Assembly (NCBI RefSeq): GCF_013408535.1
Contig: NZ_JACBZA010000001.1
Location: 1,758,850 to 1,822,849 of the forward strand
Source: Actinopolymorpha cephalotaxi
GTDB taxonomy: Bacteria > Actinomycetota > Actinomycetes > Propionibacteriales > Actinopolymorphaceae
Direction: 5' to 3'
Length of the DNA: 64,000 nucleotides
This document shows positions 1-8,797 of this stretch, in pieces. Below the pieces are notes generated by a model, which saw nothing but the letters and a program-made list of their open reading frames with translations, searched no databases and had not been told where the DNA came from. The stretch's first letter is position 1. The number at the start of each line of letters is the position of its first letter. The position numbers were made by a program, and so were the translations under genes.

Positions 1-820
1 CCTGCAGGCGCGGCCGGTTTTCGTCGTCGTTGCCGCGGTGGTATTCGTACTCCCAGCGCAGCGTGCCCGCGTCGGTGACCGGCGTCCAGAAGTTGAAGCC
101 CAGCGGCACCGCCGTGGCCGGGAGGTTGTTGCCCCGGGAGAACGCCCCGCTGGAGTGCGTGCCGCGGGTGGTGAGCACGTGGTCGGACAACCGGCGCGGC
201 TCCCCGGCGGGGCTTGCACGCTCGGCGAGAACGATGTCGTCCACCCAGCCACCGAAGGGCACGGTGGTGTCGGCGGTATCGGCGGCGTCGGCGGCGTCGG
301 GCTGGTGGTGGGTGAGCAGCACGGAGGTGACCCGGCGACCGGCGGCCACGGCACCGACCGCGATCCGCCGGGAGTTCCACTGGTCGGCGTAGAGCATCCG
401 GGCGGCACCCTGGCCGGCCGCGTCCGCCGGCTGGTCGTGCTGGTCGCGGGCGCCGAGCTCGCTGAGCCGGGTGCCGTCGGCGAACTCGAGGTCGACCGCG
501 GCGTAGGTCGCGGCGTAGGTCAGGTCGCCGGCGGTGAACTCCGGGAAGAGGACGTAGGACAGCTCGGTGTCCGGCCCGACCTCGACGTCCACCGCGAACA
601 GTCTCACGGTGCGCGGGTCGGAGCTCGCCCGCTCGGCGGCGTAGCGGAGCGCGTGCCGGCCGGTGAAGCCGACGCCCGGCTTGGCGGCCGGAGCGTGGGC
701 AGGCCCGCCCGCGACCTCGACGGTGAACCCGTCGGCGGCGTGGCCGTCGCCGCCCGCCACGTCGGGACAAGGGTCGCCGGGTTCGAACGAGGAGCGGAAG
801 TGCACCACCGAATTCGCCAT
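1..820 (-). CDS. GH92 family alpha-1,2-mannosidase, N-terminal part (truncated by window edge)
   Basis: The minus strand is open from an ATG at 820 to the window edge, giving about 273 residues with no stop. The translation begins [16 protein letters not shown] and contains [14 protein letters not shown] and [17 protein letters not shown] near residues 215-250, which are hallmarks of the N-terminal beta-sandwich of glycoside hydrolase family 92. GH92 enzymes are calcium-dependent exo-mannosidases that remove mannose from glycans, usually outside the cell. No signal peptide is seen at this start, so the exported form, if any, must start elsewhere or the protein is cytoplasmic. The catalytic (alpha/alpha)6 domain lies outside the window. 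The gene diverges from hisI. Confidence 0.88.
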   Translation of the reverse strand, partial: MANSVVHFRSSFEPGDPCPDVAGGDGHAADGFTVEVAGGPAHAPAAKPGVGFTGRHALRYAAERASSDPRTVRLFAVDVEVGPDTELSYVLFPEFTAGDLTYAATYAAVDLEFADGTRLSELGARDQHDQPADAAGQGAARMLYADQWNSRRIAVGAVAAGRRVTSVLLTHHQPDAADAADTADTTVPFGGWVDDIVLAERASPAGEPRRLSDHVLTTRGTHSSGAFSRGNNLPATAVPLGFNFWTPVTDAGTLRWEYEYHRGNDDENRPRLQ

Positions 821-1023
821 GGCGGGCAGACTGCCACGGCCCACCGACAGGCCGATCATCGGCTCCGCCACGGGCGCCGCGGCATGGCGCAACCGGGGCG
901 GATCCGTGGGCGGGCAGCACAGGGGCGAGACGGGGGCGACGGCGAATCGGCGTTCGTACCGCTATGCCCGGCTCCGCACCCGCGTGGTCACGACCCGTCG
1001 CGCCCGCTGTCGGTGGCACCGGG

Positions 1024-1029
1024 AACAAT
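1024..1029 (+). promoter_or_regulatory. Candidate -10 box (AACAAT) of hisI-trpE, leaderless type
   Basis: AACAAT lies exactly 7 nt upstream of the ATG at 1037. That spacing would put the transcription start on or beside the start codon. No Shine-Dalgarno-like sequence precedes this ATG. The same layout recurs at several other genes here. No clear -35 box is visible. Confidence 0.35.
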
Positions 1030-1036
1030 GGCCGGC

Positions 1037-1480
1037 ATGCCCAGCGCCGATCCCAGTGCAGCCCCCAGGGCCAACCCCAGCGCCACCCCCAGGGCCGGCA
1101 CCGCACTCGCCCCCGAGGTCGCAGAACGGCTCAAACGCGACGACCACGGCCTGGTGGTCGCGGTGGTCCAGCAGCACGACACCGGCGAGGTGCTGATGGT
1201 CGGCTGGATGGACGACGAGGCGCTGCACCGCACGCTCACCTCGGGCCGGTCGACCTTCTGGAGCCGCAGCCGCAAGGAGTACTGGGTGAAGGGCGAGACC
1301 TCGGGTCACCGGCAGTGGGTGAAGGAGGTCCGGCTGGACTGCGACGGCGACACTCTCCTCGTCCGGGTGGACCAGGAGGGACCGGCCTGCCACACCGGCA
1401 CCCGCACCTGTTTCGACGACGGCCTGCTCACCGCGAAGGTGGGCACACCGGCTGCCACGGGCGGGGAGGCCCGGCCGTGA
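1037..1480 (+). CDS. hisI: Phosphoribosyl-AMP cyclohydrolase
   Basis: HisI hydrolyses the purine ring of phosphoribosyl-AMP in histidine synthesis (cytosol, Zn and Mg dependent). The 147-residue product has the family core: [32 protein letters not shown], the metal-site stretch DCDGDTLL and the zinc cysteines in [10 protein letters not shown]. The first 25 residues are a Pro/Ala-rich extension beyond the usual core. The ATG at 1037 is preferred to one at 1028 because a -10-like AACAAT sits 7 nt before it. The stop overlaps the GTG of trpE (GTGA), so the two are translationally coupled. No HisE domain is fused. Confidence 0.93.
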   Translation: MPSADPSAAPRANPSATPRAGTALAPEVAERLKRDDHGLVVAVVQQHDTGEVLMVGWMDDEALHRTLTSGRSTFWSRSRKEYWVKGETSGHRQWVKEVRLDCDGDTLLVRVDQEGPACHTGTRTCFDDGLLTAKVGTPAATGGEARP

Positions 1481-2982
1481 CGTCCCTCGGTGCCGCCACC
1501 CCCGACCTCGCCGGCTTCCGCGACCTCGCGCCCGGGCGCCGGGTGATCCCGGTGACCCGCAAGCTGCTCGCCGACGCCGAGACCCCCCTCGGCGTCTACG
1601 CCAAGCTGGCCCGGGACGAGCCGGGCACGTTCCTGTTCGAGTCGGCCGAGCACGGCGGGGTGTGGGGGAGGTACTCCTTCGTCGGCGTACGTTCCGCGGC
1701 GGTCCTCACCGAACGCGACGGCCAGGCGCACTGGCTGGGCAATCCGCCGGTGGGGCTGCCCGAGGGTGGCGACCCACTGGCCGCCGTGCAGGAGACGGTG
1801 GCCCGGCTGCACACGCCACACCTGCCCGGCTTGCCGCCGCTGACCGGCGGGCTCGTCGGCTACATCGGCTACGACGCGGTACGCCGGCTCGAGCGGCTGC
1901 CCGACCTCACCACCGACGACCTGGGGCTGCCGGAGCTGGCGCTGATGCTGGCCACCGACCTCGCGGTGCTGGACCACGTGGACGGCACGGTGCTGCTGAT
2001 CGCCAACGCGGTCAACTGGGACGACACCGGCGAGCGCGTCGACCAGGCCTGGTCCGACGCGGTCCAGCGGCTGGACGCGATGACGAAGGCGCTCGCCCAG
2101 CCCACGCCGTCGTTCGTGGCGGCCGCCGATCTGCAGGCCCCGCCCGCCTACGAGCGCCGGCGTTCCGCCGAGGAGCACATGGCGGCGGTCGAGCAGGCCA
2201 AGGAGGAGATCCACGCCGGCGAGGCGTTCCAGGTGGTCGTGTCGCAGCGGTTCGAGCGGGCGACGACGGCCCGGGCGTTCGACATCTACCGTGTGCTGCG
2301 CTTCTCCAACCCCTCGCCGTACATGTATCTCCTGCGCTTCGGCGACTTCGACATCGTGGGTTCCAGCCCGGAGGCGCTGGTGACGGTGACCGGCGAGCGG
2401 GCGCTGACGCACCCGATCGCGGGCACCCGGCCGCGTGGCGGCACGCCGGAGGAGGACCACGCGCTGGAGCAGGAGCTGCTCGCCGACGAGAAGGAACGCG
2501 CCGAGCACCTGATGCTGGTCGACCTGGGTCGCAACGACCTCGGCCGGGTCTGCGCGCCGGGCAGCGTCGAGGTGGTCGACTTCATGACCGTACGCAGATA
2601 CAGCCACGTCATGCACCTGGAGTCCACGGTGGTCGGCCGGCTGGCACCGGGCCGGACCGCCTTCGACGCCCTGTGTGCCTGCTTCCCGGCCGGCACGCTC
2701 TCCGGTGCGCCGAAGCCGCGCGCGATGGAGATCATCGAGAAGCTCGAACCCACCAGGCGCGGGCTGTACGGCGGGGTGGTCGGCTACCTCGACTTCGCCG
2801 GTGACCTGGACGCCGCGATCGCGATCCGCACCGCCTTGCTACGCGACGGTGTGGCGTACGTCCAGGCCGGCGGGGGCATCGTGGCCGACTCCGACCCGGC
2901 GGCCGAGGACGCCGAGACCCGCAACAAGGCGGCCGCGGCGCTGCGCGCGGTGGCGGTGGCGGAGACGTTCCGGACGCCGTGA
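1477..2982 (+). CDS. trpE: Anthranilate synthase component I
   Basis: TrpE converts chorismate to anthranilate using ammonia supplied by TrpG, the first step of tryptophan synthesis. The 501-residue protein has the N-terminal regulatory lobe with [19 protein letters not shown], where tryptophan feedback acts in this family, and a chorismate-binding C-terminal lobe with [37 protein letters not shown] and [14 protein letters not shown]. The GTG start overlaps the hisI stop by 4 bases. No trpG or trpD lies in the window, so the amidotransferase subunit must be encoded elsewhere. The next gene overlaps again, making a three-gene operon. Confidence 0.96.
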   Translation: MTSLGAATPDLAGFRDLAPGRRVIPVTRKLLADAETPLGVYAKLARDEPGTFLFESAEHGGVWGRYSFVGVRSAAVLTERDGQAHWLGNPPVGLPEGGDPLAAVQETVARLHTPHLPGLPPLTGGLVGYIGYDAVRRLERLPDLTTDDLGLPELALMLATDLAVLDHVDGTVLLIANAVNWDDTGERVDQAWSDAVQRLDAMTKALAQPTPSFVAAADLQAPPAYERRRSAEEHMAAVEQAKEEIHAGEAFQVVVSQRFERATTARAFDIYRVLRFSNPSPYMYLLRFGDFDIVGSSPEALVTVTGERALTHPIAGTRPRGGTPEEDHALEQELLADEKERAEHLMLVDLGRNDLGRVCAPGSVEVVDFMTVRRYSHVMHLESTVVGRLAPGRTAFDALCACFPAGTLSGAPKPRAMEIIEKLEPTRRGLYGGVVGYLDFAGDLDAAIAIRTALLRDGVAYVQAGGGIVADSDPAAEDAETRNKAAAALRAVAVAETFRTP

Positions 2983-3656
2983 CCTCCGAGACTCCCGTGA
3001 ACCCCACGACTCCCGCGCCCTCCGCGTCCCCGAAGCAGGCCGCCCGGCGGCAGTTCTTCGTCGCCCTCGCACTGGTCCTCGGCGGCGCGGCGCTCGTGCT
3101 GTGGGCCGCGGGCCGCACCTGGCTCGCCGCCCGGTGGGCGATTCCGAACTACCCCGCGGTGCACACCTCGGTCACCGGAGCGCAGGCCGCCCCGCTGGCT
3201 CGCTCGGCCGGCTTCCTCGGGCTCGCCGGAGTCCTCGCGGTGCTGGCCACCCGGGGCCGCGGCCGCCAGGTCGCCGGCGGGCTGGTCGCGCTGGCCGGGG
3301 TCGCCGCGGTCGCCTCGGCCGTGACCTTCTGGACCCGCGCCGGCGCCGTCGCGGAGGCGGCGGTGCGCCGGGCGATCGCCGGGGGCGCGGGAACCGGCGG
3401 CGGGGGCAGCGACGGAGCGACCACGGCGACGGTCCAGGCCTGGCCCTGGCTCGCGGTGGCCGGCGGCCTGCTCGTCGTGGCCGGAGGTGTGCTGGCGATC
3501 GCGCGTGGTCGGACGTGGCCGGCGATGGGCAGCAGGTACGACGCACCGGCGGCCCGGCGTACCAACGACGACCCGTGGGCCGCGCTGGACCGCGGCGAGG
3601 ACCCCACGGATCCCGCGGACCCCCCGAGTCCCACCAACCCCACCCAGCGTGACTGA
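2979..3656 (+). CDS. Trp-region conserved membrane protein (TIGR02234-like)
   Basis: This 225-residue protein has four predicted hydrophobic segments (roughly residues 25-46, 70-90, 100-117 and 158-178) and a soluble C-terminal tail ending with SRYDAPAA...[14 protein letters not shown]. That tail pattern is typical of a membrane protein found beside trp genes in many actinobacteria. Its biochemical role is unknown; a part in tryptophan or precursor transport has been suggested only from context. The GTG start overlaps the trpE stop (GTGA), showing tight coupling. Confidence 0.85.
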   Translation: MTSETPVNPTTPAPSASPKQAARRQFFVALALVLGGAALVLWAAGRTWLAARWAIPNYPAVHTSVTGAQAAPLARSAGFLGLAGVLAVLATRGRGRQVAGGLVALAGVAAVASAVTFWTRAGAVAEAAVRRAIAGGAGTGGGGSDGATTATVQAWPWLAVAGGLLVVAGGVLAIARGRTWPAMGSRYDAPAARRTNDDPWAALDRGEDPTDPADPPSPTNPTQRD

Positions 3657-3746
3657 TCGGCAGCCCCGCGGCCGGACGACCCCGGCTCGCCGGTGATCGG
3701 GGCCCGCGACACAATGAGACACGGTACGGAACAGAGAGGGTCGGCC

Positions 3747-4058
3747 ATGAGCGAGTTGAGCGCCACGAACGACGAACACCGGCACGAGAACACCACCCAG
3801 GCCCACCACGGCAACACCCCGGCGGCCTGGACGACCGTGGGGCTTCTGCTGGCCACCTCGGTGGTCGCCGGCCTGGCGGTCGTGATCGGCAACTGGTGGC
3901 TGTTCTTCGTCAGCGCGATCGGTGGAACGCTGATCTCCCTGCTCGCCGGCAAGGTCCTGCACGTCATGGGCCACGGCGGCCCGCGCGTGCCCCGGCACAG
4001 CCCGGCCGAGGTGCGGCAGATCGCGGAGGACTCCGCTGAGAGCAGCCAGGTCTCCTGA
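3747..4058 (+). CDS. HGxxPAAW family small membrane protein
   Basis: A 103-residue protein with the eponymous motif HGNTPAAW at about residues 21-28, then two adjacent hydrophobic segments (about 29-48 and 51-71) and a His/Pro-containing tail. The family is widespread in actinobacterial trp neighbourhoods and has no established function. The ATG at 3747 follows a purine-rich GAGAGG about 8 nt upstream. It lies 90 bp after the trp membrane protein, so it may share its transcript. Confidence 0.83.
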   Translation: MSELSATNDEHRHENTTQAHHGNTPAAWTTVGLLLATSVVAGLAVVIGNWWLFFVSAIGGTLISLLAGKVLHVMGHGGPRVPRHSPAEVRQIAEDSAESSQVS

Positions 4059-4091
4059 GACCCGTCCTCGCTCAGCTCAGATAGGCCACGC

Positions 4092-4739
4092 TCAGCCCAA
4101 GTAGGGCGCGAAGTGGTCGGCGACCTCGGAGGCCACCTGCTCGGCGTCCCTGGTTCCGTCCACCCACATCACCCGTACGCCGTGTTCGCGTGCCGCCTGG
4201 GCGGCCGACTCCGCGAGCAGCCGGTCCCGGTCCACCCGGTTGGCCTGGGCACGTTCGGGATCGCTGACGCGTAGCCCGAACTCCCGGGCACGGGGGAGTT
4301 CCCGCAACTGGTGCCGCCGGAACTCCTCGGTCGGCACCATCACCAGCATCCGGCCCGGCGACTCCAGCAGCGGCGTGACGAGTTCGGGACGCAGCCCCCA
4401 CCCCTCGGCGAGGATCGGCCGCCCGGACACCAGCCCCCGCAGGTCGTCCAGCGTCCACTCGAACCTCCGGCCGAACTCCGCCAGCGCGTCCTCGGCCATC
4501 TCGGCGGGCGTACGCCGGACCCACAGCTCGTCCGGGTCCCGCCCGGTCAGCGGCTCGCCCCGCGCGGCCCGCTCGGCGACGCGACGGGCATCGTGGCCGC
4601 GGGCGTCGTGGTAGTCGTAGTGGTACGCCGTGATCCCGCAGCGGTGGGCGAGGACGCGGGCCGCCGTCGACTTGCCGGCCCACTGCCCGCCGCCGATCCA
4701 CAGCGTGTTGGCGATCGTCCCGAACGGATCCCAGGTCAT
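4092..4739 (-). CDS. P-loop kinase-like protein
   Basis: The 215-residue product starts MTWDPFGTIANTLWIGGGQW and carries a Walker A motif, GGQWAGKST (about residues 17-25). A Walker-B-like or lid pattern follows, with REFGLRVSDPERAQANRVDRD in the C-terminal half. It resembles small AAA/nucleoside-kinase-type proteins of actinobacteria. The substrate cannot be told from sequence. It is transcribed toward the HGxxPAAW gene and follows another minus-strand kinase after a 91-bp gap. Confidence 0.6.
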   Translation of the reverse strand: MTWDPFGTIANTLWIGGGQWAGKSTAARVLAHRCGITAYHYDYHDARGHDARRVAERAARGEPLTGRDPDELWVRRTPAEMAEDALAEFGRRFEWTLDDLRGLVSGRPILAEGWGLRPELVTPLLESPGRMLVMVPTEEFRRHQLRELPRAREFGLRVSDPERAQANRVDRDRLLAESAAQAAREHGVRVMWVDGTRDAEQVASEVADHFAPYLG

Positions 4740-4830
4740 GGGCAGAGATTCTGCTGTCCTGGAAGGAAAAACTGCAGTCTTGTTCTTGTCCCGCCCGGGA
4801 TGGTTGATTGGGCGTACGGAAGGCGGTCGG

Positions 4831-5472
4831 CTACGCCCGGCCCAGTTCCGTACGACACCATGCCGCCAGCGCGCCGACGTCGACCGGCCCGGTGGTGTCC
4901 ACCCGCAGCACCGGTCCGATCGCCAGCGGCCGGCCGTCGGCGACCATCGCCGCCCACTCCGGCTCGGAGATCCGGGCGCCGTGGATCCGGTGCCGGTCCG
5001 CCCACCGGGCCCGGTCGCGGTCGTAGGAGACGCCGGCGGGTACGTCGCACCAGATCTCGATCGCCCGCGTCACCCTCGCCCGCGCCAGCCCGGCCTGGAC
5101 GAGCGGGCGTACGTCGGCTCGCCACGAACTCTCCAGCACCGCTCCGAGTGGCGCGTCGGCGAGCAGCGCCCACATCGTCTCGCTGGCGGCCCGTCCGAGG
5201 GTGGCGTTCCAGGCCCGCTGCGGCCGGTCGTCGGGCGGGTGCACACCGAGGACGTCCGCGTGCGTCTCCTTGATGACGTCCTTGGCGAACAGCGGAAGGC
5301 CGAGTGCCCGGGCCAGCCGCGGGGCGAGTGTCGACTTGCCGGAGGCGGGCAGACCGTTGACGAGGATCGCGGCCCGGCAGGCGACCGGAGCGGGAGCTGC
5401 CGGCCCCGGCGCCCCCGGATCGGCGGTCGCGGTGGCCTCGCCGGTGGGATCGGGTGCGCGGGAGCCGGTCAC
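4831..5472 (-). CDS. AAA-family P-loop kinase (zeta-toxin/chloramphenicol-phosphotransferase-like fold)
   Basis: A 213-residue protein with Walker A GLPASGKST near residue 40, followed by a substrate-binding region (FAKDVIKETHADVLG) and a conserved SSWRADVRPLV segment. This is the pattern of small-molecule kinases in the AAA_33 group. The GTG start at 5472 is chosen because a -10-like TAAACT sits 8 nt upstream on the minus strand and no Shine-Dalgarno is present; longer in-frame starts would run through the divergent Lrp gene. The N-terminal 25 residues are low-complexity. The substrate is unknown. Confidence 0.62.
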   Translation of the reverse strand: MTGSRAPDPTGEATATADPGAPGPAAPAPVACRAAILVNGLPASGKSTLAPRLARALGLPLFAKDVIKETHADVLGVHPPDDRPQRAWNATLGRAASETMWALLADAPLGAVLESSWRADVRPLVQAGLARARVTRAIEIWCDVPAGVSYDRDRARWADRHRIHGARISEPEWAAMVADGRPLAIGPVLRVDTTGPVDVGALAAWCRTELGRA

Positions 5473-5480
5473 GGGTGCAC

Positions 5481-5486
5481 AGTTTA
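5481..5486 (-). promoter_or_regulatory. Candidate -10 box (TAAACT) for the minus-strand kinase
   Basis: On the minus strand TAAACT is followed by 8 nt and then the GTG at 5472, a leaderless arrangement. It lies in the 55-bp gap between the kinase and the divergent Lrp gene, so the two promoters must nearly touch. Confidence 0.4.
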
Positions 5487-5527
5487 GGGCGGCCGGACGT
5501 ACCGGCGGCGGAGGAGGAGGAGCGAGC

Positions 5528-6004
5528 GTGCGGCTGGACCCCGTGGACGAACGCATCGTCGCCCTGCTGCTCGAGGACGGCCGGGCGAGCTTCGCCGAGA
5601 TCGGGGGACAGGTCGGGCTGTCTGCGCCGGCGGTGAAGCGCCGGGTGGACCGGCTCCGGCAGGCGGGCGCGGTCACCGGGTTCACCGCGAAGGTCGACCC
5701 GCGCGCGCTCGGCTGGACCACCGAGGCGTACGTCGAGTTGTTCTGCCAGGGCAAGACCTCGCCGGCGACCATCCGGGCCGGGGTGGCACGTTTCCCCGAG
5801 GTGGTGGCGGCCTGCACGCTGACCGGTGAGGCGGACGCTCTCGTGCACATCCTCGCCGCCGACATCGGGCACTTCGAGCGGGTGCTCGAACGCATCAACG
5901 CCGAGCCGTACGTCGCCCGGACCAGAAGCTCACTGGTGCTGTCCCGGCTGCTGGAGCGGCCCGGGCTGACCGGCCAGGAGACACCGGGCCAGACGTCGGG
6001 CTAG
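5528..6004 (+). CDS. Lrp/AsnC family transcriptional regulator
   Basis: The 158-residue product has an N-terminal winged helix-turn-helix (LDPVDERIVALLLEDGRASF, then GLSAPAVKRRVDRLRQAGAV) and a C-terminal RAM ligand-binding domain with VVAACTLTGEADALVHILA. Such proteins are octameric or dimeric amino-acid sensors. A strong purine run (GGAGGAGGAGGAG) precedes the GTG. It sits directly upstream of the ddaH-rocD genes in the same direction, so arginine or ornithine is a plausible ligand and that operon a plausible target; this is inference from context. Confidence 0.88.
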   Translation: MRLDPVDERIVALLLEDGRASFAEIGGQVGLSAPAVKRRVDRLRQAGAVTGFTAKVDPRALGWTTEAYVELFCQGKTSPATIRAGVARFPEVVAACTLTGEADALVHILAADIGHFERVLERINAEPYVARTRSSLVLSRLLERPGLTGQETPGQTSG

Positions 6005-6080
6005 GGCCCGGCCCGCCGAGGGCCGGCCCCCGGCGGGATCTGGCGGGCACAAATGCGCCCGTCAGGCGCGCCAAGCGGGC

Positions 6081-6121
6081 CACGCAACGATCCGCCGCGA
6101 TCAGCGCCGAGCACGCAACGA
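6081..6121 (+). promoter_or_regulatory. Candidate regulator-binding repeats upstream of ddaH
   Basis: The 10-mer CACGCAACGA occurs at 6081-6090 and again at 6112-6121, exactly 31 bp apart, about three helical turns. The pair lies 30-70 bp upstream of a -35-like box for ddaH. Such phasing suits a multimeric regulator such as the adjacent Lrp protein. Binding is inferred. Confidence 0.35.
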
Positions 6122-6149
6122 ACCACCGGCCAAGCGCAGTCCGGACGCA

Positions 6150-6179
6150 TTGGGTCGCGGGTAGGTGGCTACCTAGGCT
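6150..6179 (+). promoter_or_regulatory. Candidate sigma-70-type promoter of ddaH-rocD
   Basis: TTGGGT (6150-6155) and TAGGCT (6174-6179) are separated by 18 bp. A transcript starting near 6187 would have a leader of about 55 nt containing GGAGG just before the ddaH ATG at 6243. Confidence 0.4.
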
Positions 6180-6242
6180 CGGCACAGGGAAGGTCGCGGC
6201 GGCCGCTCGCGCCCCCGTTCGTAGTTCTGCGGAGGTTTCTCG

Positions 6243-7202
6243 ATGCCCACGACCACCAGTTCCGGCAACCCCGGCAACCCCGGCGACGGCGACAGCCGCA
6301 CCTCGCCGGCCGGCGCCCGGACCGCCACCCGCCGGCACTACCTCATGTGCCGGCCGACGTACTTCACCGTCGCGTACGCGATCAACCCGTGGATGCACCC
6401 GGAGAACGCGGTCGACACCGATCTCGCGATCGCCCAGTGGGAGCGCCTGCGCCAGACCTACCTCGACCTCGGTCACGAGGTCAGCCTGATCGACCCCTCG
6501 CCGGGCCTGCCGGACATGGTGTTCGCCGCGAACGGTGCCGTGGTGGTGGACGGGCTGGCGTTCGGCTCACGCTTCCGGCACCTGGAGCGGATGCCCGAGG
6601 CCACCCGCTACCTCGAGTGGTTCAAGACCCACGGTGTCGAGCACGGCGTTCGCGACGCGTACCTTCCGCTGTCCGTGGCCGAGGGGGAGGGCGACCTGCT
6701 CACCACGCCGGACCACATCCTCGCCGGCACCGGTTTCCGTACCGACCCGGCGGCCCACCGCGAACTGGCGGAGTACGTCGACCGGCCGGTCGTCACCTTG
6801 CACCTGGTCGACCCGCGCTTCTACCACCTGGACACGGCTCTGTCGGTGCTGGACGAGCACAACGTCGCGTACTTCCCGCAGGCGTTCGCGCCGGAGAGCC
6901 GCCAGGTGCTGGAGCGGCTGTACCCCGACGCGGTGCTCGCCGACGAGGCGGACGCGGTGGTGCTGGGCCTGAACGCCGTGTCCGACGGCCGCAACGTGGT
7001 GCTGCCCGTGCAGGCGACGGGGCTGGCGGGCCGGCTCGCCGAACGCGGGTACGAGCCGGTGCCGGTGGACCTGTCCGAGCTGCGCAAGTCCGGTGGTGGG
7101 CCGAAGTGCTGCACGCTGGAGATCCGGCCGGGCGCGGCCGAGAGCGGCATGGCGCCGGCGGGCGCGGGCGCGACGGGGGAGGAGGCCTCGGATGCTCGAT
7201 GA
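6243..7202 (+). CDS. ddaH: Dimethylarginine dimethylaminohydrolase / arginine-processing amidinotransferase-fold hydrolase
   Basis: The 319-residue protein belongs to the guanidino-group-modifying superfamily. Visible features are the substrate-loop region LPDMVFAANGAVV, the histidine region FYHLDTALSVL and the C-terminal nucleophile region GGPKCCTLEI with its cysteine. Family members hydrolyse methylated arginine to citrulline, or arginine itself to ornithine in some lineages. Being coupled to ornithine aminotransferase, it could supply ornithine or citrulline for catabolism. The first ~30 residues are a Gly/Ser/Pro extension. A clear GGAGG precedes the ATG. The exact substrate is not decided by the sequence. 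Confidence 0.8.
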   Translation: MPTTTSSGNPGNPGDGDSRTSPAGARTATRRHYLMCRPTYFTVAYAINPWMHPENAVDTDLAIAQWERLRQTYLDLGHEVSLIDPSPGLPDMVFAANGAVVVDGLAFGSRFRHLERMPEATRYLEWFKTHGVEHGVRDAYLPLSVAEGEGDLLTTPDHILAGTGFRTDPAAHRELAEYVDRPVVTLHLVDPRFYHLDTALSVLDEHNVAYFPQAFAPESRQVLERLYPDAVLADEADAVVLGLNAVSDGRNVVLPVQATGLAGRLAERGYEPVPVDLSELRKSGGGPKCCTLEIRPGAAESGMAPAGAGATGEEASDAR

Positions 7203-8487
7203 CCTGACGACGCGGACCGTGGACCAGACCGTGGACCGGACCGCGGAGCAGATCACGCTGGCCGAGCGGTACGCCGCGCACAACTACCACCCGCTGCCGG
7301 TCGTCGCCGCCGAGGCCGAGGGCGCCTGGGTGACGGGTGTGGACGGGCGGCGCTACCTCGACTGCCTGGCGGGGTACTCCGCGCTCAACTTCGGGCACCG
7401 CCACCCGGCCATCCTCGCGGCGGCGCGGGAACAGCTGGACCGGCTGACGTTGATCAGCCGGGCGTTCCACCACGACCAGTTCGGGGCCTTCTGCGCCGAG
7501 CTCGCCGGCCTGGTCGCGGCGTCGAACCCGAACGCCGGCAACGATGGCACCGGTTCCGGCGCGTCCCCGGACGTCATGGTGCTGCCGATGAACACCGGCG
7601 CGGAGGCGGTGGAGACCGCGCTGAAGGTGGCCCGCAAGTGGGGCTACGAGCGCAAGGGCGTGCCCGACGGGCAGGCCACCATCGTGGTCGCCGCCGGCAA
7701 CTTCCACGGCCGTACGATCACGATCGTCAGCTTCTCCGACGACCCCGACGCCCGCGACCACTACGGCCCCTACACGCCGGGCTTCGTGACCGTGCCCTAC
7801 GGCGACGCGGGTGCGATCGCCGACGCGATCGACGACACCACGGTCGCGGTGCTGATCGAGCCCGTCCAGGGCGAGGCCGGGGTGATCGTTCCTCCGGAGG
7901 GCTACCTGCGCGACGTCCGCCGTACGTGCACCGAGCGGGGCGTGCTCCTGCTCGCCGACGAGATCCAGGCGGGGCTCGGGCGGACGGGCACGACGTTCGC
8001 GTGCGACCGCGAAGGCGTCGTCCCCGATCTGTACATCCTGGGCAAGGCGCTCGGCGGCGGGGTCGTGCCGGTCTCCGCGGTGGCCGGCTCGCCGGACGTG
8101 CTGGGCGTGGTCCGCCCGGGCCAGCACGGCAGCACGTTCGGGGGCAACCCGCTGGCGTGTGCGGTCGGCCGGGCCGTGGTGGGCCTGCTCGCCGACGGCA
8201 GCTACCAGCGGCGGGCGGCGGACATGGGCGCCGTTCTCACCGAACGCCTGAACAGCCTGCTGGGCAAGGGACTGGTGGGCGTACGCACCGCCGGTCTGTG
8301 GGCCGGCGTCGACGTCGATCCCGCGCTCGGCACCGGCCGTGACATCTGCGCCGCCCTGGCCGAGCGGGGCGTGCTGGCCAAGGACACCCACGGCTCGACG
8401 ATCCGGCTGGCGCCGCCGCTGGTGATCGAGCAGCCGGACCTGGAATGGGCGGTGGACCAGCTGGCCGAGGTGTTGCGTACCCGCTAG
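7192..8487 (+). CDS. rocD: Ornithine--oxo-acid aminotransferase
   Basis: A 431-residue class III PLP aminotransferase. It shows the class features GYSALNFGHRHPAI, NTGAEAVETALKVARKWGY, LIEPVQGEAGV, LLADEIQAGLGRTG and the lysine region ILGKALGGGVVPVSAV that binds PLP. RocD moves the delta-amino group of ornithine to 2-oxoglutarate, giving glutamate semialdehyde. The ATG at 7192 lies inside the 3' end of ddaH (11-bp overlap) behind GGGGGAGGAGG, so both are made from one message. Confidence 0.93.
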   Translation: MLDDLTTRTVDQTVDRTAEQITLAERYAAHNYHPLPVVAAEAEGAWVTGVDGRRYLDCLAGYSALNFGHRHPAILAAAREQLDRLTLISRAFHHDQFGAFCAELAGLVAASNPNAGNDGTGSGASPDVMVLPMNTGAEAVETALKVARKWGYERKGVPDGQATIVVAAGNFHGRTITIVSFSDDPDARDHYGPYTPGFVTVPYGDAGAIADAIDDTTVAVLIEPVQGEAGVIVPPEGYLRDVRRTCTERGVLLLADEIQAGLGRTGTTFACDREGVVPDLYILGKALGGGVVPVSAVAGSPDVLGVVRPGQHGSTFGGNPLACAVGRAVVGLLADGSYQRRAADMGAVLTERLNSLLGKGLVGVRTAGLWAGVDVDPALGTGRDICAALAERGVLAKDTHGSTIRLAPPLVIEQPDLEWAVDQLAEVLRTR

Positions 8488-8542
8488 GCAGCCACCTCGG
8501 CACCACCTCGGCACCACCGAGGGACCACCCGAGCCGCCCACC

Positions 8543-8590
8543 TCACTGGCCGGAGCAGCCCGCACCGACGCGGCCTGCTCTGGCCAGTGA
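8543..8590 (+). terminator. Hairpin terminator after rocD
   Basis: TCACTGGCCGGAGCAG (8543-8558) pairs with CTGCTCTGGCCAGTGA (8575-8590) with one mismatch in 16, around a 16-nt loop. No T-tract follows, as is common for actinobacterial terminators. It lies in the 310-bp gap 8488-8797, which shows no gene. Confidence 0.65.
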
Positions 8591-8797
8591 TCTTGTCCGC
8601 ACCTGCCCGAGCACAGCACAATCGTCAACGCCCGGGGGCGGGCACCTGCTCGTCGTTTCCCAGCACGTCAGGCTTCTCGTGGTTCCGCACCTCTCGCACG
8701 TCGGTCCGCCCCGAGCGTTCGATTCCTCCGCACGTGTGCCCGGATCCCTTTTCCCAGCACGCGGACAGCGCTTACCCACCAGGCGGTGCGACGACCC

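Noticed and set aside
38-1036. Long plus-strand open frame leading into hisI
   Set aside because: It runs antisense to the GH92 gene, whose translation is clearly conserved. High GC leaves few stops in shadow frames.
4092-5472. Toxin-antitoxin pair (two adjacent small P-loop proteins, one zeta-toxin-like)
   Set aside because: Both are kinase-like, neither resembles an antitoxin, and they are separated by 91 bp with their own likely promoters.
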